Positions 57,152 through 64,000 of a stretch of 64,000 nucleotides of DNA are shown here, in pieces; position 1 is the first letter of the stretch; every line of letters starts with the position of its first letter. Position numbers and translations under genes: made by a program. The stretch comes from Gammaproteobacteria bacterium UBA6724 (GTDB lineage: Bacteria; Pseudomonadota; Gammaproteobacteria; Pseudomonadales; Azotimanducaceae). The notes under the pieces are model-generated. The model made no database searches and had not been told where the DNA came from. It was given only the letters and a program-made list of their open reading frames with translations. The DNA is taken from contig DKIG01000052.1 in NCBI GenBank assembly GCA_002454165.1, positions 18,460 to 82,459 of the forward strand. Reading direction: 5' to 3'.

Positions 57152-57802
57152 CTACAGCAGACCCCGCTCGGCAAAGGAAACGACCTCTGTATCACCAACC
57201 ACCATGTGGTCAAGCACTCTGATATCCACCAGCGTCAGTGCCGCCGCCAAACGTTCAGTAATACGTTTGTCCGCCTGGCTCGGCTCGGCAATGCCTGACG
57301 GATGATTATGTGCAAAGACGACAGCCGCTGCATTGAGCTCAAGCCCCCGTCTCAGTACCTCCCTCGGATGCACGCTCGCGCCGTCAATAGTGCCAAAGAA
57401 CATCTCTTCATAGACAATCAGCCGATGTTGATTATCGAGAAACAGACAAGCAAATACCTCTCTTTCATAGGGCCGCAGTTTTGCCAGGAGATAGTGGCGA
57501 ATCACGCCTGGATCAGACAATGCCTCGCCGCGCTCCATGCCGAGTTTCAGGTATCGGGTTGACATTTCCAGCGCAGAAGTCAGTTGAGCGTATTTCGCCG
57601 CGCCAATTCCATGCACCGCTACAATCTCCTTTCTTCCCGCCTGCATCAATCCACGCAAGCCCTTGAATTCCTTCAATAATTGACTCGCCAACTCCAGCAC
57701 TGACATGCCTTGTGTCCCGGTCCCCAGGAAAATGGCAACCAGTTCTTCGTCGGAAAGAGCGTGGGGACCTAGTTGAAAAAGCTTCTCCCTGGGCATCATC
57801 AT
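57152..57802 (-). CDS. radC: RadC family JAB/MPN-domain protein
   Basis: The 216-residue protein has an N-terminal helix-hairpin-helix-like part (REKLFQLGPHALSDEELVAIFLGTG; VHGIGAAKYAQL) and a C-terminal JAMM metal site (AHNHPSG followed by S-x6-D in PSQADKRITERL). Despite the name, its function is not established. I prefer ATG 57802, with an AGGA site upstream, giving the family's normal length; the frame extends to 57859. It is divergent from coaBC, a conserved pairing. Confidence 0.93.
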   Translation of the reverse strand: MMMPREKLFQLGPHALSDEELVAIFLGTGTQGMSVLELASQLLKEFKGLRGLMQAGRKEIVAVHGIGAAKYAQLTSALEMSTRYLKLGMERGEALSDPGVIRHYLLAKLRPYEREVFACLFLDNQHRLIVYEEMFFGTIDGASVHPREVLRRGLELNAAAVVFAHNHPSGIAEPSQADKRITERLAAALTLVDIRVLDHMVVGDTEVVSFAERGLL

Positions 57803-58112
57803 GTTATCCTGCCTTCTGATTCCGGTTCGCGCTGGAAGAGCATTCAGACTGTCTGGCATCCTCTTTATTCATAAAGCGCTTTTTCATAAAGCCTTTGTTG
57901 ATTTTTCCCTCACAAGGGGCCCCGCCTGGCTAGAGATTCAGAGATGCTATGTTACCCTCTGCTTTGCTCGGGGTAGCACGGGAGAAGAACCAATCTTGGT
58001 AATCATCCTCTTAAACAATTGTCAGCATTCAATCGCAAGGCAGGGTAAAGGCTGACACAAGCCACCGAAAATCGGCTTGGGTTAGAAGGAATCAAGAAGT
58101 CATCAAGAAGAG
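57803..58112. other. radC-coaBC divergent intergenic region
   Basis: About 310 bases with no supportable gene. It holds an imperfect 15/16-bp duplication of CTTTATTCATAAAGC type (57863-57893), a small hairpin-like stretch near 58050-58075, and, just before the coaBC start, an 11-bp duplication. Promoters for radC and coaBC must be here, but I cannot place them with confidence. Confidence 0.6.
58091..58112. repeat. tandem duplication, 11 bp x 2, at the coaBC ribosome binding site
   Basis: ATCAAGAAGTC (58091) and ATCAAGAAGAG (58102) are adjacent and end directly at the coaBC ATG; each carries the purine-rich AAGAAG ribosome binding core. Confidence 0.75.
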
Positions 58113-59387
58113 ATGAGCAAGAATAACGCTGGAAGAATCGTGGCAAATCTCAACAACAAACGTTTATTGCTGGGCGTAACCGGTGGCATAGCCGCCTATA
58201 AAAGCGCCGATCTGGTCCGCAGGCTTCAGGATGAAGGCGCCGATGTCCGGGTCGCCATGACCTCTGCCGCCACTCAGTTCATCACGCCATTGACCATGCA
58301 GGCATTGTCCGGTCATCCGGTGCATCTCAATTTGATGGACGCTGAAACAGAGTCCGTCATGAGCCACATAGAGTTAGCACGATGGGCGGATATTGTCCTC
58401 GTGGCACCGGCCACTGCCGACTTCATCGCGCGCTTCGTCTTCGGACATGGTGACGATCTGCTCAGCACAATATGCCTCGCTGCAACCTGCCCCGTCGCCA
58501 TCGCTCCGGCAATGAATCAGGCAATGTGGGCAAAACCCAACACCCAGTCAAACATGGAAGCGCTGGCAAAAATGGAGGTGACTGTCCTGGCACCCGAAGC
58601 GGGCATTCAGGCCTGTGGTGAAAGTGGTGTCGGGCGATTGATGGAGCCTGCGAAGATCGTCACCTGCCTGGTGCAGATGTTCCAGAATTCACTCCTCGCC
58701 GGCAAGCATCTGGTCATTACAGCAGGTCCAACCAGAGAGGCGATTGACCCGGTGCGTTATATCAGTAACCGGAGTTCCGGGAAGCAAGGCTATGCACTCG
58801 CCACAGCAGCCATTGAAGCCGGCGCCGTAGTGACACTCATTACTGGGCCCACGCATCTGCCTCGCCCGGAGCGGGCCCGGGTGATTGAAGTCGTCACCGC
58901 CGAGGAGATGCTGGCAGCGACTATGAGTTGTATTCAAGACGCAGATGCTTTCATCGGCGTGGCGGCGGTCGCAGATTACAGACCGGCAGGTATAGCTGAG
59001 CAAAAACTCAAGAAGGAGGGTGCTAGTTGCATGAGGTTAGAGCTCATCCGGAATCCAGATATTCTTGCCACTGTTGCCGCTAGTCCTTCGCGTCCCTTTA
59101 CTGTGGGATTCGCAGCGGAGACAGAGGAGCTTGTGAAACATGCCTCAGCCAAACTCAAGAAAAAGCAGGTTGATATGATTATAGCCAATGATGTGGCTGA
59201 TACATCCATAGGGTTTGACGCTGAGGACAATCAGGTGACGCTCTTTATTTCAGAAGCCGTCATGTCAAAAACCGTCATGTCAGAAGCCTTCACCCCAGAA
59301 TCGCCCCAACAACTACCCAGGATGTCAAAAGATGCGCTGGCGCGAAAACTCATTACCATCATTGCCGCCGCTATGGCCGGGCCCTGA
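58113..59387 (+). CDS. coaBC: bifunctional phosphopantothenoylcysteine decarboxylase / phosphopantothenate-cysteine ligase
   Basis: CoaBC carries out two steps of coenzyme A synthesis. The N-terminal flavin decarboxylase (residues 15-190) has the catalytic His H85 in SHIELARWAD, the PAMNQAMW motif (132-139) and C168 in IQACGESGVG. The CTP-dependent ligase (about 195-400) has ITAGPTREAIDPVRYISNRSSGKQG. A 15-bp tandem array adds SEAVM/SKTVM repeats near residue 380, within the linker before the last helix. Confidence 0.97.
   Translation: MSKNNAGRIVANLNNKRLLLGVTGGIAAYKSADLVRRLQDEGADVRVAMTSAATQFITPLTMQALSGHPVHLNLMDAETESVMSHIELARWADIVLVAPATADFIARFVFGHGDDLLSTICLAATCPVAIAPAMNQAMWAKPNTQSNMEALAKMEVTVLAPEAGIQACGESGVGRLMEPAKIVTCLVQMFQNSLLAGKHLVITAGPTREAIDPVRYISNRSSGKQGYALATAAIEAGAVVTLITGPTHLPRPERARVIEVVTAEEMLAATMSCIQDADAFIGVAAVADYRPAGIAEQKLKKEGASCMRLELIRNPDILATVAASPSRPFTVGFAAETEELVKHASAKLKKKQVDMIIANDVADTSIGFDAEDNQVTLFISEAVMSKTVMSEAFTPESPQQLPRMSKDALARKLITIIAAAMAGP
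59250..59294. repeat. in-frame tandem array, 15 bp x 3, inside coaBC
   Basis: TCAGAAGCCGTCATG (59250), TCAAAAACCGTCATG (59265) and TCAGAAGCCTTCACC (59280) encode three related five-residue units near the C terminus of CoaBC. Confidence 0.92.
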
Positions 59388-59395
59388 GGTTCAGC

Positions 59396-59851
59396 ATGTT
59401 TTCCCTGCAAGTCAAAATTATCAACCCCAGAATCGGCAAGGAGTTACCGCTACCTGAATATGCCACCTCAGGTGCGGCCGGTATGGATCTTCGCGCCTGT
59501 ATTGAGCAATCGCTAAACCTAATGCCTGGCAACACCAAGTTGATCCCAACCGGCATCGCTATTCATATTCAAGACTCTGGATATGCCGCTCTCGTCCTGC
59601 CCCGGTCCGGGCTGGGTCATAAGCACGGCATAGTGCTTGGCAATCTGACCGGGCTTATTGATTCGGATTATCAGGGAGAATTAACGATTTCCTGCTGGAA
59701 TAGGGGCACCGATGACTTCACCATTGAGCCGGGTGACCGTATTGCACAACTGGTTATCGTGCCAGTACAACAGGCTACACTTGCCATTGTTGATGAGTTT
59801 ACATCTACCCTTCGTGGTATCAATGGCTTCGGTTCCTCGGGCAGACGCTAG
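59396..59851 (+). CDS. dut: deoxyuridine 5'-triphosphate nucleotidohydrolase
   Basis: Dut hydrolyses dUTP to dUMP, supplying thymidylate synthesis and keeping uracil out of DNA. The 151-residue trimeric dUTPase shows the motifs AGMDLRA, PRSGLGHKHGI, GNLTGLIDSDYQGEL, GDRIAQLVI and the C-terminal GFGSSGR arm. It follows coaBC by 8 bp. The algC-type gene usually between dut and argB is absent. Confidence 0.98.
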   Translation: MFSLQVKIINPRIGKELPLPEYATSGAAGMDLRACIEQSLNLMPGNTKLIPTGIAIHIQDSGYAALVLPRSGLGHKHGIVLGNLTGLIDSDYQGELTISCWNRGTDDFTIEPGDRIAQLVIVPVQQATLAIVDEFTSTLRGINGFGSSGRR

Positions 59852-59868
59852 GGCATTTAAGCACAGAG

Positions 59869-60777
59869 ATGAAAGACATGTCGCTATCCCGTGATTCGGC
59901 AATAAACATCGCCAAGGTACTAACCGAGGCCTTGCCCTACATACAGCGGTTCACCGACAAGACCATCGTTATCAAATATGGTGGCAATGCCATGACCGAA
60001 GACGCGCTGAAATTAGGCTTTGCGAGTGATGTTGCCTTGATGAAGCAGGTTGGTCTGAACCCGGTAGTGGTGCACGGTGGTGGTCCGCAAATCGACACCC
60101 TGCTCGCTGAGCTTAATATCAAATCAAAATTTATTAACGGCATGCGGGTGACTGACAGCAAGACCATGGACCTTGTCCAGATGGTGCTTGGCGGCGCAGT
60201 CAACCAGGATATTGTTAATCTGATCAATCATAGCGGCGGCAAAGCAATAGGATTAACCGGGCAGGATGCCACTTTGATAAGGGCAAAGAAAATGCTAATC
60301 AAGCAGAGTAGCCCGGAGATGCAAACCTCGGAAATTATTGATATTGGTCATGTCGGCGAGGTCGTTGATATCAATCGTGACCTGATTGATTTGCTGACCG
60401 ACAGCGACATCATTCCCGTTATAGCGCCAATCGGTGTCGGGGATGACAATACCACCTACAACATCAATGCCGACCTGGTCGCGGGTAAACTAGCGGAGAA
60501 GTTACAAGCGGAAAAACTCATCCTGCTAACGAATGTAGTCGGGCTACAAGACAAGGCGGGCAAATTACTGACGGGACTTTCCCCGGACGAGGTGGACGCC
60601 CTGATTGCCGATGGCACCATATCGGGCGGCATGTTACCGAAAATTGACTGCGCGCTTAATGCGGTCAAGCACGGCGTCAAAAGTGCTCACATCATTGATG
60701 GGCGTGTTGCCCACGCGGTGCTGTTGGAGATTCTGACCGACGCGGGTGTGGGCACACTGATATCCAAGGTCCCATAG
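59869..60777 (+). CDS. argB: acetylglutamate kinase
   Basis: ArgB phosphorylates N-acetylglutamate in arginine synthesis. The 302-residue amino-acid kinase has TIVIKYGGNAM, NPVVVHGGGPQID, YNINADLVAGKLAE and GGMLPKIDCALNAVKHGV. The N-terminal extension (residues 1-28) and the LISKVP end are typical of the arginine-inhibitable hexameric type found in Pseudomonas. It starts 17 bp after dut. Confidence 0.97.
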   Translation: MKDMSLSRDSAINIAKVLTEALPYIQRFTDKTIVIKYGGNAMTEDALKLGFASDVALMKQVGLNPVVVHGGGPQIDTLLAELNIKSKFINGMRVTDSKTMDLVQMVLGGAVNQDIVNLINHSGGKAIGLTGQDATLIRAKKMLIKQSSPEMQTSEIIDIGHVGEVVDINRDLIDLLTDSDIIPVIAPIGVGDDNTTYNINADLVAGKLAEKLQAEKLILLTNVVGLQDKAGKLLTGLSPDEVDALIADGTISGGMLPKIDCALNAVKHGVKSAHIIDGRVAHAVLLEILTDAGVGTLISKVP

Positions 60778-60798
60778 GACAAGCGTACTGGCAGAAAA

Positions 60799-61473
60799 CT
60801 ATTCTGTGTCCGCCACTACACCATACTTGTCAAGATAACCCTTTATGGCATTTATTTCCTGTTCGTAGGTATCTTTCTCTGCCAAATATTCAAGTAGGTC
60901 TCGCACGCCGACAACCTTGATAACCTGAAGTTTAAAGTCCTGTTCCACTTCCTGTATTGCAGACAGTTCTCCCGTTCCACGTTCCTCCCGGTCTATGGCA
61001 ACTAGCACGCCGACCACCCGGGCATTGTTGCCTGGATGTTTTGTATTTTTAAAGAGGGTCATCACTTCCCTGATAGCGCTACCAGAAGTGATCACGTCGT
61101 CAAGGATCACAACCTTGCCGTCAAGCGCGCCACCGACCAAGACACCCCCCTCGCCATGATCTTTCGTCTCCTTGCGGTTGAACAGCCAGGGGACATCACG
61201 GTGATGCTGCTCCACCATTGCTATTGCCGTGCTTATCACCAGCGGGATTCCCTTGTAAGCGGGTCCCAGCAGGCAGTCAAAAGGTAGCCCGCTTGCCATC
61301 AGAGCCGCCGCGTAACATTCCCCCACCTTCTTTGATGCCGAGCCGGTATTAAATAGCCCGGCATTAAAAAACCAGGGGCTGACCCTGCCGGATTTGAGTT
61401 TAAAGCTGCCGAAGCACAGCGCGCCCTGCTCAATGGCAAAATTCAAGAAGGACCTTTGATACTCAGCCAACAT
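60799..61473 (-). CDS. pyrE: orotate phosphoribosyltransferase
   Basis: PyrE makes OMP from orotate and PRPP. The 224-residue protein has FGSFKLKSGRVSPWFFNAG near the N terminus, GPAYKGIPL, the lysine-rich flexible loop NRKETKDHGEGG, and the PRPP site VVILDDVITSGSAI. It is three bases downstream of the rph stop, an ancient rph-pyrE pairing. Confidence 0.98.
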   Translation of the reverse strand: MLAEYQRSFLNFAIEQGALCFGSFKLKSGRVSPWFFNAGLFNTGSASKKVGECYAAALMASGLPFDCLLGPAYKGIPLVISTAIAMVEQHHRDVPWLFNRKETKDHGEGGVLVGGALDGKVVILDDVITSGSAIREVMTLFKNTKHPGNNARVVGVLVAIDREERGTGELSAIQEVEQDFKLQVIKVVGVRDLLEYLAEKDTYEQEINAIKGYLDKYGVVADTE

Positions 61474-61476
61474 CTT

Positions 61477-62211
61477 TTATGTCCGCATCTTTATATTTGC
61501 CTTTGCCAGTTCAGTCCGCTGCATCTGCTGCAATTCCTTCGTCCCCTTTTTCGCCAAGCTCAGCAGTTCCAGCAATTCATTTCTGTCAAACGGCTCGGCT
61601 TCCGCTGTACCCTGAATTTCGATAAATCTGCCATCTTCAATCATCACCACATTCATGTCGGTATCCGCTTTGGAATCTTCCTCGTACTCAAGATCCAGCA
61701 TGGGCTCCCCGGCAACAATGCCAACTGACACCGCAGATACGAGCCGGGTGCTTGGCGGTTTCTCCTGAGGTAAGAAGTTGATGGCATCTATCAAGGCAAC
61801 ACAGCCACCTGTTATAGCGGCAGTCCGAGTGCCGCCGTCTGCCTGGATGACATCACAATCAACGCGGATGGTGACTTCCGTGAGCGCCTGCATATCAACC
61901 ACCGCGCGCAACGACCTACCGAGCAGGCGTTGAATCTCTAGGGTTCGGCCTCCCTGCTTGCCTCTCGCTGCTTCCCGGTCCATCCGTGACTCGGTGGACC
62001 GAGGCAACATGCCGTATTCGCAGGTTATCCATCCCTGACCCGTTCCTCGTAGAAAGCGCGGCACGCCCGGTTCAACCGAGGCAGTGCACATCACTCTGGT
62101 ATCACCGACAGAGATCAAAACAGATCCCTCGGCGTGCTTGCTAACCCCCCGTTGTATGGTGACGCTTCTCATTTCGTCGCTGGCGCGACGGTCCCGTCTG
62201 GTGGCTGTCAT
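61477..62211 (-). CDS. rph: ribonuclease PH
   Basis: RNase PH trims tRNA 3' ends by phosphorolysis. The 244-residue product from ATG 62211 starts MTATRRDRRASDEMRSVTI, with GGAG six bases upstream. It has GVSKHAEGSVLISVGDTRVMCTAS and DCDVIQADGGTRTAAITGG. The open frame runs on to 62388, but that extension is the reverse complement of the yicC start repeats and is spurious. Confidence 0.97.
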   Translation of the reverse strand: MTATRRDRRASDEMRSVTIQRGVSKHAEGSVLISVGDTRVMCTASVEPGVPRFLRGTGQGWITCEYGMLPRSTESRMDREAARGKQGGRTLEIQRLLGRSLRAVVDMQALTEVTIRVDCDVIQADGGTRTAAITGGCVALIDAINFLPQEKPPSTRLVSAVSVGIVAGEPMLDLEYEEDSKADTDMNVVMIEDGRFIEIQGTAEAEPFDRNELLELLSLAKKGTKELQQMQRTELAKANIKMRT

Positions 62212-62314
62212 TTCCGCTCCAATAGATGATAAGCCCGAAAACTGCATTATACTTGAGGGGCAGTCTGATTTATTCAGGCATGCCTGAGCATTGTAACCCC
62301 TGAAGAGAAGCTTC

Positions 62315-62386
62315 GTGACCAGTAGCATGACTAGCAACATGACCAACAGCATGACTAGCAACATGACTAGCAGCATGACCAGCAGC
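62315..62386. repeat. tandem array, 12 bp x 6, forming the yicC start
   Basis: Six 12-bp units of RTGACYARYARC type begin at 62315 and every 12 bases to 62375. Each starts with GTG or ATG in the yicC frame, so the array provides six in-frame start codons and a seventh ATG at 62387. Confidence 0.97.
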
Positions 62387-63274
62387 ATGACCGCCTTCGC
62401 CCGTGCCGAACACGAGGCAGAGAAGAGTGCCGGGATTACTCTGGTATGGGAAATTCGCTCTGGTAACCATCGTTACCTGGAGGTCAGTTTCAGGATGCCG
62501 GATGAGTGTCGACACCTTGAACCGGCTTTGAAATCACTGCTAAAAAACCAGGTGTCCCGGGGCAGGCTGGAGGCAAGTCTCAAAATCAATCAACCATCTT
62601 CCCATAGCGCGCCTGAGCAATTCCATGTCAACACAGCCCTGGTACAAGCACTGAGCAAAGCCATGATGACGCTTAGCGACCTGTCTGGTGTGCCGGCAAC
62701 CCCGGACCTATTACAACTGATGCGCTGGCCCGGTGTGCTGACCAGCGAACCAAGCACCCTGCATGCACAACTGGACACCGACATTCTGACCGGCTTCGGA
62801 CTTGCTCTTGATGCGTTGGTGAAGATGCGTCGTCGGGAAGGTGCGGAGCTTGCCGACATGATTCAATCCAGGCTGAAGGAAGTCGTAAAAATTCTTCACC
62901 ATATCAGGCAAGAAGTGCCAGGAATCAAAGCCGCCCAGGATGCAAAATTCCGCCGCCGCATTCTTGATCTCAACGCACTTGATCTCAACACAAGGCCAGA
63001 CCCTCTCAGGCTTGAACAGGAGCTTGTTATTCTCGCCCAGAAACAGGATGTCATGGAAGAGCTGGACCGGCTTGACACCCATGTCGCAGAGGTACGGAAA
63101 ATCCTGGGGCAAGCGGAGCCGGTCGGGCGGCGGCTGGACTTTCTGATGCAAGAACTTAATCGTGAAGCCAATACTATCTCCTCAAAAGCAGCGGCGACAA
63201 ACACCAGGCTACAAACCGTGGACCTGAAAGTGATTATTGAACAGATGCGGGAACAGATACAGAATATTGAATGA
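62315..63274 (+). CDS. yicC: YicC family endoribonuclease
   Basis: The 319-residue protein matches YicC, recently described as an endoribonuclease in E. coli. It has SMTAFARAE at the normal N terminus, then EIRSGNHRYLEVSFRMPDECRHLEP, and the C-terminal DUF1732 region ending DFLMQELNREANTISSKAAATNTRLQTVDLKVIIEQMREQIQNIE. The usual protein starts around the last two ATGs (62375 or 62387). Here MTSS/MTSN units extend it by some 20 residues from a GTG that has the purine-rich site GAGAAG just upstream. It precedes gmk in conserved order. Confidence 0.94.
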   Translation: MTSSMTSNMTNSMTSNMTSSMTSSMTAFARAEHEAEKSAGITLVWEIRSGNHRYLEVSFRMPDECRHLEPALKSLLKNQVSRGRLEASLKINQPSSHSAPEQFHVNTALVQALSKAMMTLSDLSGVPATPDLLQLMRWPGVLTSEPSTLHAQLDTDILTGFGLALDALVKMRRREGAELADMIQSRLKEVVKILHHIRQEVPGIKAAQDAKFRRRILDLNALDLNTRPDPLRLEQELVILAQKQDVMEELDRLDTHVAEVRKILGQAEPVGRRLDFLMQELNREANTISSKAAATNTRLQTVDLKVIIEQMREQIQNIE

Positions 63275-63950
63275 CAGCCATGGAGCACTTCCTCTGAAAG
63301 GTCAACTCTTCGTCATTTCCGCACCATCTGGTGCGGGGAAAACCAGTCTAGTCAAGGCACTCATCAGGGAGACCTTTGATGTCAGTGTCGCTGTTTCCCA
63401 CACCACAAGGACCCAGCGGTTGGATGAGACGGATGGTGTCAACTATTATTTTGTGGACCGACGAACATTTGAGGCGATGGTGGAGAATGGCGACTTTCTG
63501 GAGTGGGCGGTGGTATTCGGCAATCTGTACGGCACCAGCAAGGCTGAAGCGGACAGAGAATTGAACAAAGGCAAGCATCTGGTGCTGGAAATCGACTGGC
63601 AGGGGGCGCAACAAATCCGGCGTACCGTCAAAGGGACCCAGTCTATCTTCATCTTTCCTCCTTCCCTTGAGGCGTTAAGAGAACGCCTCCTGGGTCGGGC
63701 GCAGGACGATGAAGCCACAGTCCAGCACAGGATGGACGCCGCTTTCCAAGAAATTTCTCACTATGACGAATTTGATTACTGGTTGGTGAATGATGTGTTC
63801 AATGAGGCGCTGGACCATCTGCAAAAAATCATCGCGGGGGAAGGTGAGGAGTTCAGGAAACAAAATCAGCACCAGAGGCTTAAACCCATTATTGAGAGTC
63901 TGGTGTCAGGCAGTCAGACCGCCACCCTGGCATCGGAGGAAAGATCCTAA
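63267..63950 (+). CDS. gmk: guanylate kinase
   Basis: Gmk phosphorylates GMP to GDP. The P-loop is SAPSGAGKTS near the N terminus, followed by VSHTTRTQRLDETDGVNYYFVD (GMP binding) and LVLEIDWQGAQQIRR. No in-frame ATG lies near the conserved start; TTG 63267, overlapping the yicC stop, gives 227 residues, and another TTG at 63237 gives 237. The start is therefore uncertain. The last 50 bases of the window after it hold no gene start I can support. Confidence 0.95.
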   Translation: MNDSHGALPLKGQLFVISAPSGAGKTSLVKALIRETFDVSVAVSHTTRTQRLDETDGVNYYFVDRRTFEAMVENGDFLEWAVVFGNLYGTSKAEADRELNKGKHLVLEIDWQGAQQIRRTVKGTQSIFIFPPSLEALRERLLGRAQDDEATVQHRMDAAFQEISHYDEFDYWLVNDVFNEALDHLQKIIAGEGEEFRKQNQHQRLKPIIESLVSGSQTATLASEERS

Positions 63951-64000
63951 GGCAAGGCGGAATGACCGGGCAGGCAGGTGTATAAGCTCAGATACCTTTG

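Noticed and set aside
62212..62388. N-terminal extension of rph with repeated MLLV units
   Set aside because: It is the exact reverse complement of the yicC start array; the conserved RNase PH start and its ribosome binding site are at 62211.

Overview
The window reads as a chromosomal segment of a gammaproteobacterium of medium G+C. Evidence is the density of housekeeping genes in gammaproteobacterial (often Pseudomonas-like) order: rpmB-rpmG-mutM-coaD-rsmD-ftsE-ftsX-rpoH, trmB-hemW-rdgB-yggT-proC-yggS-pilT, ruvX-tonB-gshB, metF-metK-tkt-pgk-fba, hemL, bactofilin-erpA-M23 peptidase-tyrS, tRNA-Leu(GAG)-secG-tpiA-glmM-ftsH-rlmE/yhbY-greA-carB-carA, and coaBC-dut-argB-pyrE-rph-yicC-gmk. Several genes expected inside these clusters are absent (gap and pyk, anmK, algC, yqgE), and folP seems to survive only as a decayed stub at 48665-48799. 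This points to a streamlining genome, perhaps of a host-associated or marine lineage; that is inference. No rRNA, CRISPR array or intact transposase is present.

Layout. 1-4.2 kb: tail of a possible outer-membrane-type protein, a phasin-like gene, a GH20 hexosaminidase and a leucine dehydrogenase-type enzyme. 4.3-8.5 kb: a fused indolepyruvate ferredoxin oxidoreductase and a divergent Lrp-type regulator, which with the dehydrogenase look like an amino-acid catabolic regulon. 8.5-13.6 kb: an accessory island bracketed by a 48-bp perfect direct repeat. It holds a 942-aa DUF4145-like/coiled-coil/RecD-like helicase with an unassigned C-terminal domain, translationally coupled to a 468-aa helical-repeat protein with two possible OB/cold-shock-like segments. 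Debris lies at both ends: a truncated ATPase-like tail on the left and a transposase remnant with an in-frame TAG on the right. This is the best candidate for an undescribed (defence-like) system. 13.6-64 kb: ribosomal, repair, cell-division, cofactor, carbon-metabolism, tRNA, protein-export and nucleotide genes, with one hydantoinase-type gene (14.3-16.3 kb).

Across the whole window there is a second, unusual signal. About twenty short tandem arrays, with units of 10-16 bp in 2-6 copies, sit mostly at gene boundaries. Each array has its own unit sequence, and the unit often contains the neighbouring gene's Shine-Dalgarno, start codon or stop codon (lrp, iorAB, coaBC, yicC, yhbY, tpiA, ftsH, hemL, coaD and others). 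Four arrays lie inside coding sequence with units that are multiples of three. They look like locally born slippage duplications rather than a dispersed repeat family.

Gene starts were adjusted where family length and a ribosome binding site favoured an internal start (lrp, coaD, rsmD, yggS, metK, rpiA, bactofilin, rlmE, carB, radC, rph, gmk). Everything is from reading the sequence; no database search was possible.
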